Source of the DNA: Sporosarcina luteola
GTDB lineage: Bacteria; Bacillota; Bacilli; Bacillales_A; Planococcaceae
Direction of reading: 5' to 3'
Length of the DNA: 64,000 nucleotides
Assembly: GCF_023715585.1 (NCBI RefSeq)
Contig: NZ_JAMBOK010000004.1
Location: 1-64,000 of the forward strand
In this document: positions 44,240 through 54,367 of the stretch, in pieces
How the letters are laid out: every line of letters begins with the position of its first letter
How positions within the stretch are numbered: the stretch's first letter is position 1
The notes under the pieces: model-generated
Told to the model about the DNA's origin: nothing
Databases searched by the model: none
What the model saw: the letters and a program-made list of their open reading frames with translations, nothing else
Made by a program: the position numbers and the translations under genes

Positions 44240-44324
44240 GAAGTGCACTCCTTTCATTTCGAATAGTATTCCTTTTCATAGTTTAATTAAAACATGGTAA
44301 ACTGTTTCGGGCAAATGAAAAAAA

Positions 44325-44360
44325 GCTTTCCTCCTGTGAGGAAAGCTTTTAGTATCAATT
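44325..44360 (-). terminator. Terminator of trpP
   Basis: Perfect stem AAAAGCTTTCCTC/GAGGAAAGCTTTT with a 4-nt loop; on the minus strand it runs into TTTTTTT. Confidence 0.85.
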
Positions 44361-44879
44361 AGATAACGCTGTTTTAAATGAAGTACGCTTTAACAAAGTT
44401 GTAATAATTGGGTAGATGATGAAGAATACTATCCCGTTCATAGCGATTGCGGGTAGGACGACTGTTATGAACAATAATCCGAAAGGTACTTTCGCGCCAA
44501 TAACGAAAATGGCAACGGATAGGAAGATTGTTCCGGACAGCAGTGTTCCGCAGCAAGCGATGATTGTTGAAACGATAATATGGTTTGCGGCTTTTCTAAG
44601 CAGTACAATGACCGCAAAAACAACAAACGCCGTAATGAACTTATCGATGATGTTCGGTATGAATCCACCTGGGAAACTTGTAAAGATCCCTGAAAGGACT
44701 CCGGTTGTCGCTCCTAGCAAAAAGACGCTCTTGACGTCCGGGAATAAAAAGATGCCGATGAACATCATCGTCAGCATGAAGTCCGGCTTCATGCCTTCAC
44801 CATACCCCGGAATGACCAAGTACAAAGCTGCACCGACTGAAACCAATAGTGCCATCAACATAAGATTTTTCGTATTCAA
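44355..44879 (-). CDS. trpP: Tryptophan transporter TrpP
   Basis: 174-residue membrane protein with about five hydrophobic segments (MLMALLVSVGAALYLVIPGY at the start, GIFTSFPGGFIPNIIDK in the middle). Length and position between yhaH and hit match B. subtilis TrpP (YhaG), which imports tryptophan. TTG start with GAGGAGAG upstream. In B. subtilis its translation is blocked by TRAP binding to GAG/UAG repeats at the ribosome site; here GAG triplets surround the site too (see regulatory feature). Confidence 0.9.
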   Translation of the reverse strand: MNTKNLMLMALLVSVGAALYLVIPGYGEGMKPDFMLTMMFIGIFLFPDVKSVFLLGATTGVLSGIFTSFPGGFIPNIIDKFITAFVVFAVIVLLRKAANHIIVSTIIACCGTLLSGTIFLSVAIFVIGAKVPFGLLFITVVLPAIAMNGIVFFIIYPIITTLLKRTSFKTALSN

Positions 44880-44881
44880 TT

Positions 44882-44931
44882 CTCATCTCTCCTCAACTGG
44901 ACTCTATTTTTCGTTCTCCAGACGTATCCTC
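44882..44931 (-). promoter_or_regulatory. Candidate TRAP-binding GAG repeats at trpP
   Basis: On the minus strand GAG triplets begin at 44931, 44918, 44904, 44894, 44889 and 44884. The last three are spaced by exactly two bases and cover the ribosome site up to two bases from the TTG start. TRAP prefers (G/U)AG repeats with 2-3-base spacers; the upstream three have wider spacers (7-11). No mtrB gene is in the window. Confidence 0.4.
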
Positions 44932-44992
44932 GTGATCGTCAGCGAAAACTTATGAAAAGTATACTGGTAATTTCATGGAATTGCAAGACTTT

Positions 44993-45418
44993 TTATTCGC
45001 TGATACGGCTTCGGATCTGATTCGCGATTTCTTGGATCCGTTCTTGGGGAAATTCCTCCACTTTCGGATTCCAATCTGAATCAAAACCGTCCGTTTGGTC
45101 ATATCTCGGGATGAAATGCATATGGAAGTGGAACACGGCTTGTCCAGCTGGAGCTCCATTGTTTTGAAGCAAGTTCATTCCGGCAGGCTTGAACTCCTCT
45201 TTTAACAGGTTCGCGATTTTCGGGGCGACCGAAAAAAGGCGGGAAGCTTCTTCTTCCGTCATTTCATACAAGTTTTCCCGATGGATTTTCGGAATGAGCT
45301 GAACATGCCCTTTCGTCACTGGCATGACGTCCATGAAAGCGACGACGTGGTCATCTTCATAGATTTTCTCGCTAGGGAGGGTGCCTTCTACAATTTTACA
45401 AAAGATACATGATGTCAT
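44993..45418 (-). CDS. hit: HIT-family nucleotide hydrolase Hit
   Basis: 141-residue HIT protein with the catalytic motif HFHMHFIPR (residues ~98-106) and a Zn-type Cys pair CIFCK at the N-terminus. Such proteins cleave adenosine phosphoramidates or dinucleoside polyphosphates. Diverges from ecsA, as in B. subtilis. ATG with AAAGGATG upstream. Confidence 0.94.
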   Translation of the reverse strand: MTSCIFCKIVEGTLPSEKIYEDDHVVAFMDVMPVTKGHVQLIPKIHRENLYEMTEEEASRLFSVAPKIANLLKEEFKPAGMNLLQNNGAPAGQAVFHFHMHFIPRYDQTDGFDSDWNPKVEEFPQERIQEIANQIRSRISE

Positions 45419-45571
45419 TTGCGGTCATCCTTTCCGATTGTCAGTCTCCGTAAAGCGGAGAAGTATTCATTAATGACATAAGTGTAGCATATTTTCATTT
45501 AATGCGTGAAAGATGGACAAAGCATTCCGGTCTGATGTTTGGTAAAATGGAAATTAGAATGGAGGATGACT

Positions 45572-46321
45572 ATGGCAATTCTTGAAGTGAAAGAAGTGAC
45601 AGGTGGGTATACACGCAAGCCTGTTCTGCATGAATTATCATTTGAAATCGGCAAGGGCGAGCTCGTCGGCTTGATCGGCTTGAACGGTGCCGGGAAAAGT
45701 ACAACGATTAAACATATTATCGGACTGATGAATCCACATAATGGCGAAATTGTCGTTAATGGCGTCACATTTCGCGAAAACCCTGAAGTTTACCGTAAAG
45801 CGTTCACATATATTCCGGAAACACCAATTCTATATGAAGAGCTGACGCTGAAGGAACATCTTGAATTGACAGCGATGGCATATGGACTAGACCGCGAATC
45901 ATTCGAGGCGCGCACTGAAATGCTATTGAAAGAATTCATGATGGAGAAGAGGTTGAATTGGTTTCCTTCTCATTTCTCAAAAGGGATGAGGCAAAAGGTC
46001 ATGATCTTATGTGCGTTTTTAGTGGAGCCTTCGCTATATATCATTGATGAGCCATTTGTAGGGCTAGACCCGATCGGAATCCGTTCATTACTCGAACAAA
46101 TATCTGAACGGAAAGCGAACGGGGCTTCTGTATTGATGTCGACGCATGTGCTTTCCACTGCAGAAAAGCATTGCGACCGGATTATTCTGCTGCATGAAGG
46201 ACGAGTGAGGGCGCAAGGGACGATGGACGATTTGCGGAAAGCCTTTAACCGGCCAGGCGCTACTTTGGACGAGCTATATATTTCAATGACCGAGGATAAT
46301 GACAATGAACAACTTGCGTGA
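45572..46321 (+). CDS. ecsA: ABC transporter ATPase EcsA
   Basis: 249-residue ATPase with Walker A GLNGAGKST (~residue 37), signature FSKGMRQKV and Walker B YIIDEPFVGLDP. With EcsB it forms the Ecs transporter needed for normal secretion, competence and regulated intramembrane proteolysis by RasP in B. subtilis. ATG at 45572 with GGAGGATG upstream; the earlier in-frame ATG lacks a site. A TGGTAAAAT box lies at 45540-45548. Confidence 0.94.
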   Translation: MAILEVKEVTGGYTRKPVLHELSFEIGKGELVGLIGLNGAGKSTTIKHIIGLMNPHNGEIVVNGVTFRENPEVYRKAFTYIPETPILYEELTLKEHLELTAMAYGLDRESFEARTEMLLKEFMMEKRLNWFPSHFSKGMRQKVMILCAFLVEPSLYIIDEPFVGLDPIGIRSLLEQISERKANGASVLMSTHVLSTAEKHCDRIILLHEGRVRAQGTMDDLRKAFNRPGATLDELYISMTEDNDNEQLA

Positions 46322-47516
46322 AATTTGGGGGAACCGGTTCGTCCACTACATGACTGAACTGCAAAAATATATGCGGTTCGTTTTCACCGGACACTTGGCA
46401 ATCGTCCTGCTCTTTACGATAGGGGCGGGCGGGTACGCATACAGTGAATGGTTGAAAGAAGTGCCATCAGAATTCCCTTCAGCAATCTTAGCGGCTATCC
46501 TTATCGGGGCGACTTTATCCATCGGGTCACCTGTTACGTTGCTGAAGCCTGCAGACATCGTCTTCTTCCTTCCGATGGAAAATAAACTTGAAGACTATCT
46601 GAAACGGTCGCTACGGTATTCACTATTTTCCCAGCTCCCGGTGCCCTACATCCTTTTTATCGTCCTATTGCCGTTGTTGGCGGCAACAGAAGTCGCAGGA
46701 AAACCGCAATTCATTCTGACGGCCATCGTCATTTTCCTTGTGAAATGGCTGTACGTCGAGACGGAATACCATTACCGCCGTGCCAATGAAGGGGAAGGTG
46801 TCTGGAAAGATCGTCTTGTCCGATTCGTGTTGGCGGCGCTTATTCTATATGTGATGCTGGCTGGCAGTCCATATCTCATACCCCTCGTCGGTGTGCTGAT
46901 GGCAGTCTATTATTTATTCTGGAAGAAAAGAAGCGTTGCAAACCCGTTTCCTTATGAACATTTCATAACGCTCGAGCAAAATCGCATGATGCGTTTTTAC
47001 CGTTTCGCAAATTATTTCACGGACGTTCCACATTTAAAAGGATCGGTAAGCCGCCGTGCATGGCTCGGATTCCTTATGCGTCCTGCACAATACGGACAAG
47101 CATCGCCTCAACGTTATTTGCTCCGGAGGACTCTTGTGCGCACAGACGATATTTTTTGGCTTTGGGTCCGATTGACCGCTTTATCGGTAGTAGGCGTCGT
47201 TCTCATTCCTTTCCCGATTGTTGTCTATATTTTCATCAGTGCACTGGCTTTTGCATCATCCATCCAATTGATGCATGCATTACGGGCGGGGGATGATTTC
47301 AGAATGGATATGCTGTTCCCTGAATCGGAAAATACGAGGGTTCCTGCCATCCGGAAAACAGTTAGCGGCGTTCAATTGCTTCAGTCATTTTCAGTTCTCG
47401 TAGCGGGGCTGATAACATTCGGCATATCCTTGCCGCCTGTCATTATGGCAGTACTCGTTCTCATCGTTTCCGAAGTGACAATCCGTGCATCCAATGAAAA
47501 ACCTGAAGAAGCATGA
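46305..47516 (+). CDS. ecsB: ABC transporter permease EcsB
   Basis: 403-residue membrane protein with about nine to ten hydrophobic segments and the motif SIGSPVTLLKPADIVFFLPM near residue 70, typical of EcsB. The start overlaps the ecsA 3' end by 17 bp, so the subunits are coupled. In B. subtilis ecsC follows; here it is absent and a short IDEAL-domain gene comes next. Confidence 0.93.
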   Translation: MNNLREIWGNRFVHYMTELQKYMRFVFTGHLAIVLLFTIGAGGYAYSEWLKEVPSEFPSAILAAILIGATLSIGSPVTLLKPADIVFFLPMENKLEDYLKRSLRYSLFSQLPVPYILFIVLLPLLAATEVAGKPQFILTAIVIFLVKWLYVETEYHYRRANEGEGVWKDRLVRFVLAALILYVMLAGSPYLIPLVGVLMAVYYLFWKKRSVANPFPYEHFITLEQNRMMRFYRFANYFTDVPHLKGSVSRRAWLGFLMRPAQYGQASPQRYLLRRTLVRTDDIFWLWVRLTALSVVGVVLIPFPIVVYIFISALAFASSIQLMHALRAGDDFRMDMLFPESENTRVPAIRKTVSGVQLLQSFSVLVAGLITFGISLPPVIMAVLVLIVSEVTIRASNEKPEEA

Positions 47517-47616
47517 AAAGTTCGCTCGAAAAAATAAAAATAGAATATTCCCAAAAACCTTGCAACTGAACCCCAGAGTTATGTATAATGAAAAAAAGGC
47601 ATCAGGGGTGAGGGAG

Positions 47617-47850
47617 ATGGAAAACAATTATTCATATGCCGAGTTCTTAAAAGCCGTGGGGAAAAGTAGTACTACGCTACAAGCAGAGAGATTGTTGAAT
47701 GATATTTATATGGATCTATTCCTGAACCATATTCATCGGGAGCAAACAAAAAAACGTCTCTTGCGGCTGATTGATCTTGCACTTGATGATAAGGACGAGT
47801 ACGCTTTTAAAAGTCTGACGGATGAACTGATGAAGCTTGAAGAGAATTAA
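47617..47850 (+). CDS. IDEAL-domain protein
   Basis: 77-residue helical protein whose C-terminal half reads LLRLIDLALDDKDEYAFKSL, the IDEAL motif (IDxALDxxDEYAFxxL). The domain occurs at the ends of Bacillales proteins such as YpiB and ComK-related factors and probably mediates protein contact. ATG at 47617 has AGGGGTGAGGGAG upstream. It stands where ecsC is found in B. subtilis and ends at its own terminator. Confidence 0.8.
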   Translation: MENNYSYAEFLKAVGKSSTTLQAERLLNDIYMDLFLNHIHREQTKKRLLRLIDLALDDKDEYAFKSLTDELMKLEEN

Positions 47851-47856
47851 ACAACT

Positions 47857-47911
47857 AAAGCGGGCTGCCTGCTAATCGTCAATCGATTAGCTGTGCAGAC
47901 CCGCTTTTTTA
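47857..47911 (+). terminator. Terminator after the IDEAL-domain gene
   Basis: AAAGCGGG-CTG / CAG-CCCGCTTT long hairpin, inner AATCG/CGATT pairing, followed by TTTTTT. Confidence 0.85.
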
Positions 47912-48087
47912 TTCTTTGGCTGGGCAGTTCCGGCGGCCAGCTCCTCGAGTAGCTTCGGCCTTGAAGCAAAGGGCGAAAAAGTGCCTTTTATTCAAGCCCT
48001 CCATCGAACGCATTCACAAAGAAAGGCGTTACGAGCACATCTTTGGTTTACTTGTCGGAGCTGAATGGCCGCCTCCACTTATATTTT
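47912..48087. other. Gene-free stretch before the uvrB control region
   Basis: I see no convincing gene, RNA or repeat here. Short open frames exist but lack ribosome sites and protein-like composition. Confidence 0.5.
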
Positions 48088-48101
48088 TGAACATACGTTC
48101 T
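48088..48101. promoter_or_regulatory. LexA (DinR) SOS box of uvrBA
   Basis: TGAACATACGTTCT contains a perfect GAAC-N4-GTTC palindrome, matching the Gram-positive LexA site CGAAC-N4-GTTCG except at the outer bases. It lies 68 bp upstream of uvrB and just before a TTGGTC/TAAAAT promoter, as expected for SOS-controlled uvrBA. Confidence 0.85.
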
Positions 48102-48110
48102 CTTATTTCT

Positions 48111-48138
48111 TTGGTCTCGCACTTGACTATGGTAAAAT
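48111..48138 (+). promoter_or_regulatory. Candidate uvrB promoter
   Basis: TTGGTC and TAAAAT (with upstream TGG) separated by 16 bp, 10 bp downstream of the SOS box and 30 bp ahead of the start codon. Confidence 0.5.
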
Positions 48139-48168
48139 GGAAATAATTCATTTGGGGAGGGGCTTGTT

Positions 48169-50151
48169 ATGGTTCAGAAATTCGATTTACGCGCTCCTTA
48201 CGTTCCGCTGGGCGACCAACCTGCCGCCATTTCACAGCTCGTGGAAGGCATCAAGGAAGGCAAAAAGCATCAGACGCTCCTAGGGGCGACCGGAACAGGG
48301 AAGACGTTCACCGTTTCGAATGTTTTAACAGAAATCAATAAACCAACACTAGTCATTGCACATAATAAAACACTCGCTGGCCAATTGTACAGCGAGTTTA
48401 AAGAGTTCTTTCCGAATAATGCGGTCGAGTATTTCGTCAGCTTCTATGATTTCTACCAACCGGAAGCATACATGCCGCATACGGACACTTATATAGAGAA
48501 GGACGCGACAATCAACGATGAAATTGATAAGCTGCGCCACTCCGCGACATCTGCCTTGTTCGAAAGGAATGATGTACTGATCGTAGCGTCCGTATCTTGC
48601 ATTTACGGCCTCGGTTCGCCGGAGGAGTACGGAAAGCACGTCGTTTCGCTTAGATCAGGCATGGAAATCGGTCGGAATGAACTGCTCCGACGATTCGTGG
48701 ACATCCAGTATTCTAGAAACGACATCAATTTCACGCGGGGGACATTCCGTGTACGGGGGGACGTCGTTGAAATATTTCCTGCTTCACAGGATGAACATTG
48801 CATCCGCATCGAGTTTTTTGGCGATGAAATCGACCGCATCCGTGAAGTCGATGCCCTTACAGGAGAAATTTTAGGCGAACGTGAACATGTCGCAATCTTC
48901 CCGGCATCCCACTTTGTCACGGGCGAAGAGAAAATGGTGAAGGCGATCGCGAATATTGAAACGGAATTGGAAGAGCGTCTCGCCGTGCTGCGCAAGGAAG
49001 ATAAGCTTCTTGAAGCGCAACGGCTCGAGCAGCGCACCCGCTATGACTTGGAAATGATGCGGGAAATGGGCTTCTGCTCAGGGATCGAGAACTATTCGAG
49101 ACATTTGACATTACGTCCTGCAGGGGCAACCCCCTACACACTGCTCGACTACTTCCCGGAAGATTTTCTAATGGTCATCGATGAAAGTCATGTCACCTTG
49201 CCGCAAATCCGGGGAATGTATAACGGAGACCAGGCGCGGAAACAAGTATTGGTCGATCATGGTTTCCGTCTCCCGTCCGCCTTGGACAACAGGCCGCTCA
49301 TGTTTGATGAATTCGAGCGGTATGTCAACAAAGCCATCTACGTATCTGCAACACCAGGTCCTTATGAAATTGAGCATACCCCGGAAATGGTTCAACAGAT
49401 CATCAGGCCTACCGGTTTACTTGATCCAGTCATCGACGTACGGCCGATCGAAGGGCAGATCGATAATCTGATCGATGAAATCAATGAGCGTACAAAGCGC
49501 AACGAAAGGGTATTGATTACTACTTTGACGAAAAAGATGTCCGAAGACCTTACCGACTATCTCAAGGATATCGGCATCAAAGTCCAATATTTGCATTCTG
49601 AGATCAAGACATTGGAGCGAATTGAAATTATCCGGGAACTCCGATTGGGCACCTACGACGTTCTCGTAGGCATCAACTTGCTGAGGGAAGGACTTGATAT
49701 TCCCGAAGTGTCGCTTGTTGCGATTCTTGATGCCGACAAGGAAGGGTTCCTCCGTTCTGAGCGTGCTCTTATTCAAACGATTGGCCGGGCGGCGCGTAAC
49801 TCTGAAGGAAAAGTCATCATGTATGCGGACCGTTACACGGATTCGATGAAAAAAGCGATTGATGAAACCGCGAGACGTCGGGAAATCCAAATTGCGTACA
49901 ATGAAAAGCATGGCATCACTCCGACGACGATCAAAAAAGATGTTCGCGCCGTCATCAGGGCGACCCAAGTAGCGGAAGAGGAAGTCTCCTTCTTGGAAAA
50001 AGCGACTCAAGGCAAGAAATTGTCGAAGGAAGAAAAAGTAAAATTGCTCGCGACTTTAGAGAAGGAAATGAAGGAAGCGGCAAAAGCGCTTGATTTCGAA
50101 AGGGCTGCCGAATTGCGCGATACGATACTAGAATTGAAGGCTGAAGGGTGA
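48169..50151 (+). CDS. uvrB: Excinuclease ABC subunit B UvrB
   Basis: 660-residue damage-verifying helicase of nucleotide excision repair. Walker [10 protein letters not shown] near residue 40, the beta-hairpin region [16 protein letters not shown] ([20 protein letters not shown]), DEAD-like [10 protein letters not shown] and helicase motif [13 protein letters not shown]-terminal UVR domain ([20 protein letters not shown]) binds UvrC. Start ATG with GGGGAGG upstream. Under an SOS box, 7 bp from uvrA. Confidence 0.98.
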   Translation: MVQKFDLRAPYVPLGDQPAAISQLVEGIKEGKKHQTLLGATGTGKTFTVSNVLTEINKPTLVIAHNKTLAGQLYSEFKEFFPNNAVEYFVSFYDFYQPEAYMPHTDTYIEKDATINDEIDKLRHSATSALFERNDVLIVASVSCIYGLGSPEEYGKHVVSLRSGMEIGRNELLRRFVDIQYSRNDINFTRGTFRVRGDVVEIFPASQDEHCIRIEFFGDEIDRIREVDALTGEILGEREHVAIFPASHFVTGEEKMVKAIANIETELEERLAVLRKEDKLLEAQRLEQRTRYDLEMMREMGFCSGIENYSRHLTLRPAGATPYTLLDYFPEDFLMVIDESHVTLPQIRGMYNGDQARKQVLVDHGFRLPSALDNRPLMFDEFERYVNKAIYVSATPGPYEIEHTPEMVQQIIRPTGLLDPVIDVRPIEGQIDNLIDEINERTKRNERVLITTLTKKMSEDLTDYLKDIGIKVQYLHSEIKTLERIEIIRELRLGTYDVLVGINLLREGLDIPEVSLVAILDADKEGFLRSERALIQTIGRAARNSEGKVIMYADRYTDSMKKAIDETARRREIQIAYNEKHGITPTTIKKDVRAVIRATQVAEEEVSFLEKATQGKKLSKEEKVKLLATLEKEMKEAAKALDFERAAELRDTILELKAEG

Positions 50152-50158
50152 TAATGCG

Positions 50159-53029
50159 ATGAAAAACACGGAAATAGTCATTCAAGGGGCAAGAGTCCAT
50201 AACCTGAAAGATATTGATGTCCGCATCCCGCGTGACAAGCTCGTCGTCATGACCGGCTTGTCCGGTTCGGGAAAATCTTCCCTTGCATTCGATACGATTT
50301 ATGCGGAAGGGCAAAGACGGTATGTTGAGTCGCTCTCCGCTTATGCGAGGCAGTTTTTAGGTCAGATGGATAAGCCGGATGTGGATGTAATTGAAGGGCT
50401 GTCGCCTGCAATTTCGATCGATCAGAAGACGACAAGCCGCAATCCGCGCTCCACCGTCGGAACCGTAACTGAAATCTATGATTATTTGAGATTGCTTTTT
50501 GCACGGGTCGGCAAGCCGATCTGTCCGAATCACGGGATTGAAATCTCCTCCCAGACAATCGAGCAGATGGTTGATCGGATAATGCAACTGCCGGAACGTT
50601 CGCGACTTCAAATCCTTGCGCCTGTCATATCCGGCAGGAAGGGAACACATGCGAAGCTGATTGAGGACATTAAAAAGCAAGGCTATGTCCGGATCCGTGT
50701 CAACGGGGATGTAATCGATCTCGACGATAATATCGAGTTGAATAAAAATAAGAAACACACGATTGAGGTCGTTATCGACCGGATTGTTGTGAAAGAGGGG
50801 ATAGAAGCCCGTCTGAGCGATTCCCTCGAGTCCGCATTACGGTTAGCCGAAGGAACTGTATTGGTCGATGTAATTGACGTCGAAGAGTTGCTGTTCAGCG
50901 AGCATCATGCGTGTCCAATCTGTGGATTTTCCATTGGGGAACTGGAACCGCGCATGTTTTCATTCAACAGTCCATTCGGGGCATGTCCGGATTGTGATGG
51001 TCTTGGGACGAAACTCGAGGTGGATCCCGATCTCGTCATCCCGGATAATTCACTCACATTGAATGAAAACGCCATTGCCCCATGGATACCAACGAGTTCC
51101 CAATACTATCCGGAGCTGTTGAAAACAATTTGCAAGCACTTCAAAATACCGATGGATGTGCCGGTGAAAGATTTGCCGGATGATGATCTGAACGTTATCC
51201 TCTATGGTTCAAGGGAAGAGAAGATCAAATTCCAATACACGAATGAATTCGGCAATACACGAGTGAACAACATCTATTTCGAAGGTGTTCTTGCAAATGT
51301 GGAGCGCCGCTTCAAGGAGACATCCTCCGATTATATACGTGAACAAATGGAGAAATACATGGCAAGCCGCGCTTGTCCGGCATGTCACGGATACCGATTG
51401 AAAGAGGAGACGCTCGCAGTTAAAGTGAACGGGACGCATATCGGGGAAGTGACGTCATTATCCATTACGGAAGCGGACCGTTTTTTCAACAATCTAGTCC
51501 TGTCTGAAAAGGATATGCAAATCGCAAGACTCATCCTACGGGAAATCGCCGAGAGACTAGGATTCCTCATCAATGTCGGCCTGGATTATTTGACGTTATC
51601 GAGGGCCGCGGGAACATTATCCGGCGGAGAGGCGCAGCGCATCCGGCTTGCCACGCAGATCGGATCCCGTTTGACAGGCGTCCTCTATATATTGGACGAG
51701 CCTTCGATCGGCCTTCATCAGCGTGACAACGACCGTCTCATCGGTACATTGCAAAGCATGCGGGATATCGGGAATACGCTAATTGTCGTTGAGCATGATG
51801 AAGATACTATGATTGCTGCGGATTATTTGATCGATATAGGACCTGGTGCAGGCGCTGCCGGAGGACAGATCGTTTCAGCCGGGACACCGGAAGAAGTGAT
51901 GAATGATCCGAAATCATTGACTGGACAATATTTAAGCGGCAAGAGATTCATCCCTTTGCCGATAGAACGGCGCCAGCCTGATGGCAGAATCGTTTCGATC
52001 AAGGGTGCCTCAGAGAACAATTTGAAGGATGTTGACGTGGACTTTCCATTAGGACAGTTCATTGCCGTGACGGGCGTTTCAGGCTCCGGGAAAAGTACGC
52101 TCGTAAATGAAGTGCTATACAAAGTGCTTGCCCAGAAGTTGAACCGATCCAAGCAGAAACCTGGGAAGTTTACATCCGTCACAGGTCTTGAGGAGTTGGA
52201 AAAGGTCATTGAAATCGACCAATCCCCAATTGGACGGACGCCAAGATCGAACCCTGCAACCTATACAGGGGTTTTTGATGACGTTCGTGATGTCTTTGCC
52301 ATGACAAACGAGGCGAAAGTGAGAGGTTACAAAAAAGGGCGATTCAGTTTCAACGTGAAAGGCGGTCGCTGTGAAGCTTGCCGCGGAGACGGGATCATCA
52401 AGATTGAAATGCACTTCCTTCCTGACGTGTATGTCCCTTGTGAAGTATGTCACGGGAAAAGATATAACCGCGAAACGCTTGAAGTAACGTACAAAGGGAA
52501 AAATATTGCGGATGTCCTTTCCATGACTGTCGAAGATGCACTCGTATTCTTTGAAAACATCCCTAAAATCAGCAGAAAACTGCAAACAATCGTCGATGTG
52601 GGCCTCGGTTACGTTCAACTTGGACAACCCGCTACGACGTTGTCGGGCGGTGAAGCACAAAGGGTGAAGCTCGCCTCCGAACTGCATAAACGATCCAACG
52701 GCAAATCATTCTATATTCTAGACGAACCGACGACTGGACTCCATGTACACGATATCGAAAAACTGCTTCTCGTCTTGCAACGGCTCGTCGATACCGGAAA
52801 TACAGTCCTTGTCATCGAACATAATCTCGACGTTATCAAAACCGTCGACCATATTATCGATCTAGGACCGGAAGGCGGGGACAAAGGCGGCCAAATCATT
52901 GCGATTGGAACTCCGGAGCAAGTGGCGGAAAGTGAAGTCTCCTATACCGGGCACTATTTAAAACCGATTTTGGAACGGGACCGGCAAAGAATGAAAGAAC
53001 TGATTGAAACCGCAGCCGGAAAAGAGTGA
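50159..53029 (+). CDS. uvrA: Excinuclease ABC subunit A UvrA
   Basis: 956-residue damage sensor with two ABC ATPase modules. Walker [10 protein letters not shown] (~33) and GVSGSGKST (~639); signatures [13 protein letters not shown] and [13 protein letters not shown]; zinc modules CPICGFS...CPDC (~251-280) and CEACRGDG...CEVC (~738-765). Works with UvrB, encoded immediately upstream in the same operon. No obvious terminator directly after; yvlB follows by 116 bp. Confidence 0.98.
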   Translation: MKNTEIVIQGARVHNLKDIDVRIPRDKLVVMTGLSGSGKSSLAFDTIYAEGQRRYVESLSAYARQFLGQMDKPDVDVIEGLSPAISIDQKTTSRNPRSTVGTVTEIYDYLRLLFARVGKPICPNHGIEISSQTIEQMVDRIMQLPERSRLQILAPVISGRKGTHAKLIEDIKKQGYVRIRVNGDVIDLDDNIELNKNKKHTIEVVIDRIVVKEGIEARLSDSLESALRLAEGTVLVDVIDVEELLFSEHHACPICGFSIGELEPRMFSFNSPFGACPDCDGLGTKLEVDPDLVIPDNSLTLNENAIAPWIPTSSQYYPELLKTICKHFKIPMDVPVKDLPDDDLNVILYGSREEKIKFQYTNEFGNTRVNNIYFEGVLANVERRFKETSSDYIREQMEKYMASRACPACHGYRLKEETLAVKVNGTHIGEVTSLSITEADRFFNNLVLSEKDMQIARLILREIAERLGFLINVGLDYLTLSRAAGTLSGGEAQRIRLATQIGSRLTGVLYILDEPSIGLHQRDNDRLIGTLQSMRDIGNTLIVVEHDEDTMIAADYLIDIGPGAGAAGGQIVSAGTPEEVMNDPKSLTGQYLSGKRFIPLPIERRQPDGRIVSIKGASENNLKDVDVDFPLGQFIAVTGVSGSGKSTLVNEVLYKVLAQKLNRSKQKPGKFTSVTGLEELEKVIEIDQSPIGRTPRSNPATYTGVFDDVRDVFAMTNEAKVRGYKKGRFSFNVKGGRCEACRGDGIIKIEMHFLPDVYVPCEVCHGKRYNRETLEVTYKGKNIADVLSMTVEDALVFFENIPKISRKLQTIVDVGLGYVQLGQPATTLSGGEAQRVKLASELHKRSNGKSFYILDEPTTGLHVHDIEKLLLVLQRLVDTGNTVLVIEHNLDVIKTVDHIIDLGPEGGDKGGQIIAIGTPEQVAESEVSYTGHYLKPILERDRQRMKELIETAAGKE

Positions 53030-53145
53030 AACCTTCTGAGCGATGATTCGTATAGATAGTAAGTGTTGAAGAAGTCTCCATTGGTTATGAAATGGCGGGG
53101 ACTCTACTGCAAAGGAAATTTCAAGCATACCTAGGAGGCGGAAAG

Positions 53146-54309
53146 ATGCAGAATGAACGTAAACGTATCTTGACAATGTTGGAAAACGGTACAATCTCAA
53201 TGGAAGAAGCCTTGACCCTTTTGGAGACGATGGAGAAGAGACAATCTACGACAGACTCATCACAAGCGGAAGAAAAAGTAGTCTTCAATCAGGAATATGA
53301 GCAAGACAGCACGAAGGATTATTCCGGAAGTAATCCAAAAGACAAGGACCCATCGATGGATGAATTCATTGAAGATATCCGGAAGGATTTCGTAACGGTC
53401 GGAGATCGTTTTATGCAATTCATGCAATCGACAGTTGAACGAATGAAAGGATTCGATTTCGACGCCCCATTTGGCGGTGGCTCCACTTTCCATCACTCGA
53501 TTGTGAAGCAGGCGGAGGGTCTGGATGAAATTCTTGTTGATGTGGATCATGGAAGTGTCTCGATCCATGCAACGGATAATTCGGAAATTCGGGCTGAATT
53601 CACTGTGAAATCCTATAACGGCAGATCGGAAGAAGATGCAAAGAAAGAATTTCTCGATAAATTAATTTTCCTTAAAGATGAGGGGAAACTGCGTTATTTA
53701 AGTGATTTGAAATTAAGTCAGGTCAATGTCGACCTTTTCATACCGAAACAGGATTATCGGAAGATTTCTGTGCGGCTGCTCAACGGGAATTTCAATGTAA
53801 AGGATATTTCTGTAGATCGCATCTATACGAAAACGGCGAACGGAAAAGTGGATGTCGAGCGGATCAACTTTAAAGAGGCCGAACTGGAAGCGGGCAACGG
53901 ATCGATCCGTTTGAATGACAGTACAGGCGAGACGTTGGAAGCCGAAACGATCAACGGCCGCGTGTATGTATCCGGGAAATTGAAAGATGTCGAGGCAAAA
54001 TCGTTGAATGGCCATGTAGTCGTGACGACGACTGATGCCACAGCACAATCAATCGATGCCAAAACAGTGAGTGGATCCGTTGAAATCTATATTCCGTCGG
54101 ACGCGCCACTTCGTGGTGAAATCTCTACGAATATGGGCCGGTTGGATCTGCAACTGAACGATGTCAGCAAAACGACTGAACAAGAACAGTTTCTGCACCG
54201 TACAATTATCTTCAACAAAGACGTGGAAGGCGAAACCGCACCAATCCATATCCAAGGAGAAGCGAAAACAGGCTCTGTTATCGTTTGCTACAATGTAAAA
54301 CATGATTAA
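53146..54309 (+). CDS. yvlB: DUF4097 protein YvlB
   Basis: 387-residue protein. The N-terminus is a short helical SHOCT-like hairpin (ERKRILTMLENGTISMEEAL); a charged linker follows (~35-125); the C-terminal two-thirds form a repetitive beta-structure (KTANGKVDVERINFKEAELE, SLNGHVVVTTTD, TVSGSVEIYIPSD), as in DUF4097 adhesin-like proteins. B. subtilis yvlB lies in the envelope-stress yvlABCD operon next to uvrA; here yvlA, yvlC and yvlD are missing. ATG at 53146 with AGGAGG upstream. Linked to cell-envelope stress by family only. Confidence 0.88.
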   Translation: MQNERKRILTMLENGTISMEEALTLLETMEKRQSTTDSSQAEEKVVFNQEYEQDSTKDYSGSNPKDKDPSMDEFIEDIRKDFVTVGDRFMQFMQSTVERMKGFDFDAPFGGGSTFHHSIVKQAEGLDEILVDVDHGSVSIHATDNSEIRAEFTVKSYNGRSEEDAKKEFLDKLIFLKDEGKLRYLSDLKLSQVNVDLFIPKQDYRKISVRLLNGNFNVKDISVDRIYTKTANGKVDVERINFKEAELEAGNGSIRLNDSTGETLEAETINGRVYVSGKLKDVEAKSLNGHVVVTTTDATAQSIDAKTVSGSVEIYIPSDAPLRGEISTNMGRLDLQLNDVSKTTEQEQFLHRTIIFNKDVEGETAPIHIQGEAKTGSVIVCYNVKHD

Positions 54310-54312
54310 TAA

Positions 54313-54367
54313 CAAAAAGACTGCCCAGAATGTCAGTGAAAACTGACGATCTGTGGCAGTCTTTTTT
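54313..54367. terminator. Terminator between yvlB and the DoxX-like gene
   Basis: AAAAAGACTGCC / GGCAGTCTTTTTT outer stem with inner GTCAGT-GAAA-ACTGAC hairpin; works in both directions. Same family as the hairpins at 14951 and 63027. Confidence 0.88.

Noticed and set aside
45514..45548. TGGACA as the -35 of the ecsA promoter
   Set aside because: The spacer to TAAAAT would be 23 bp, too long for SigA; the box probably works as an extended -10.
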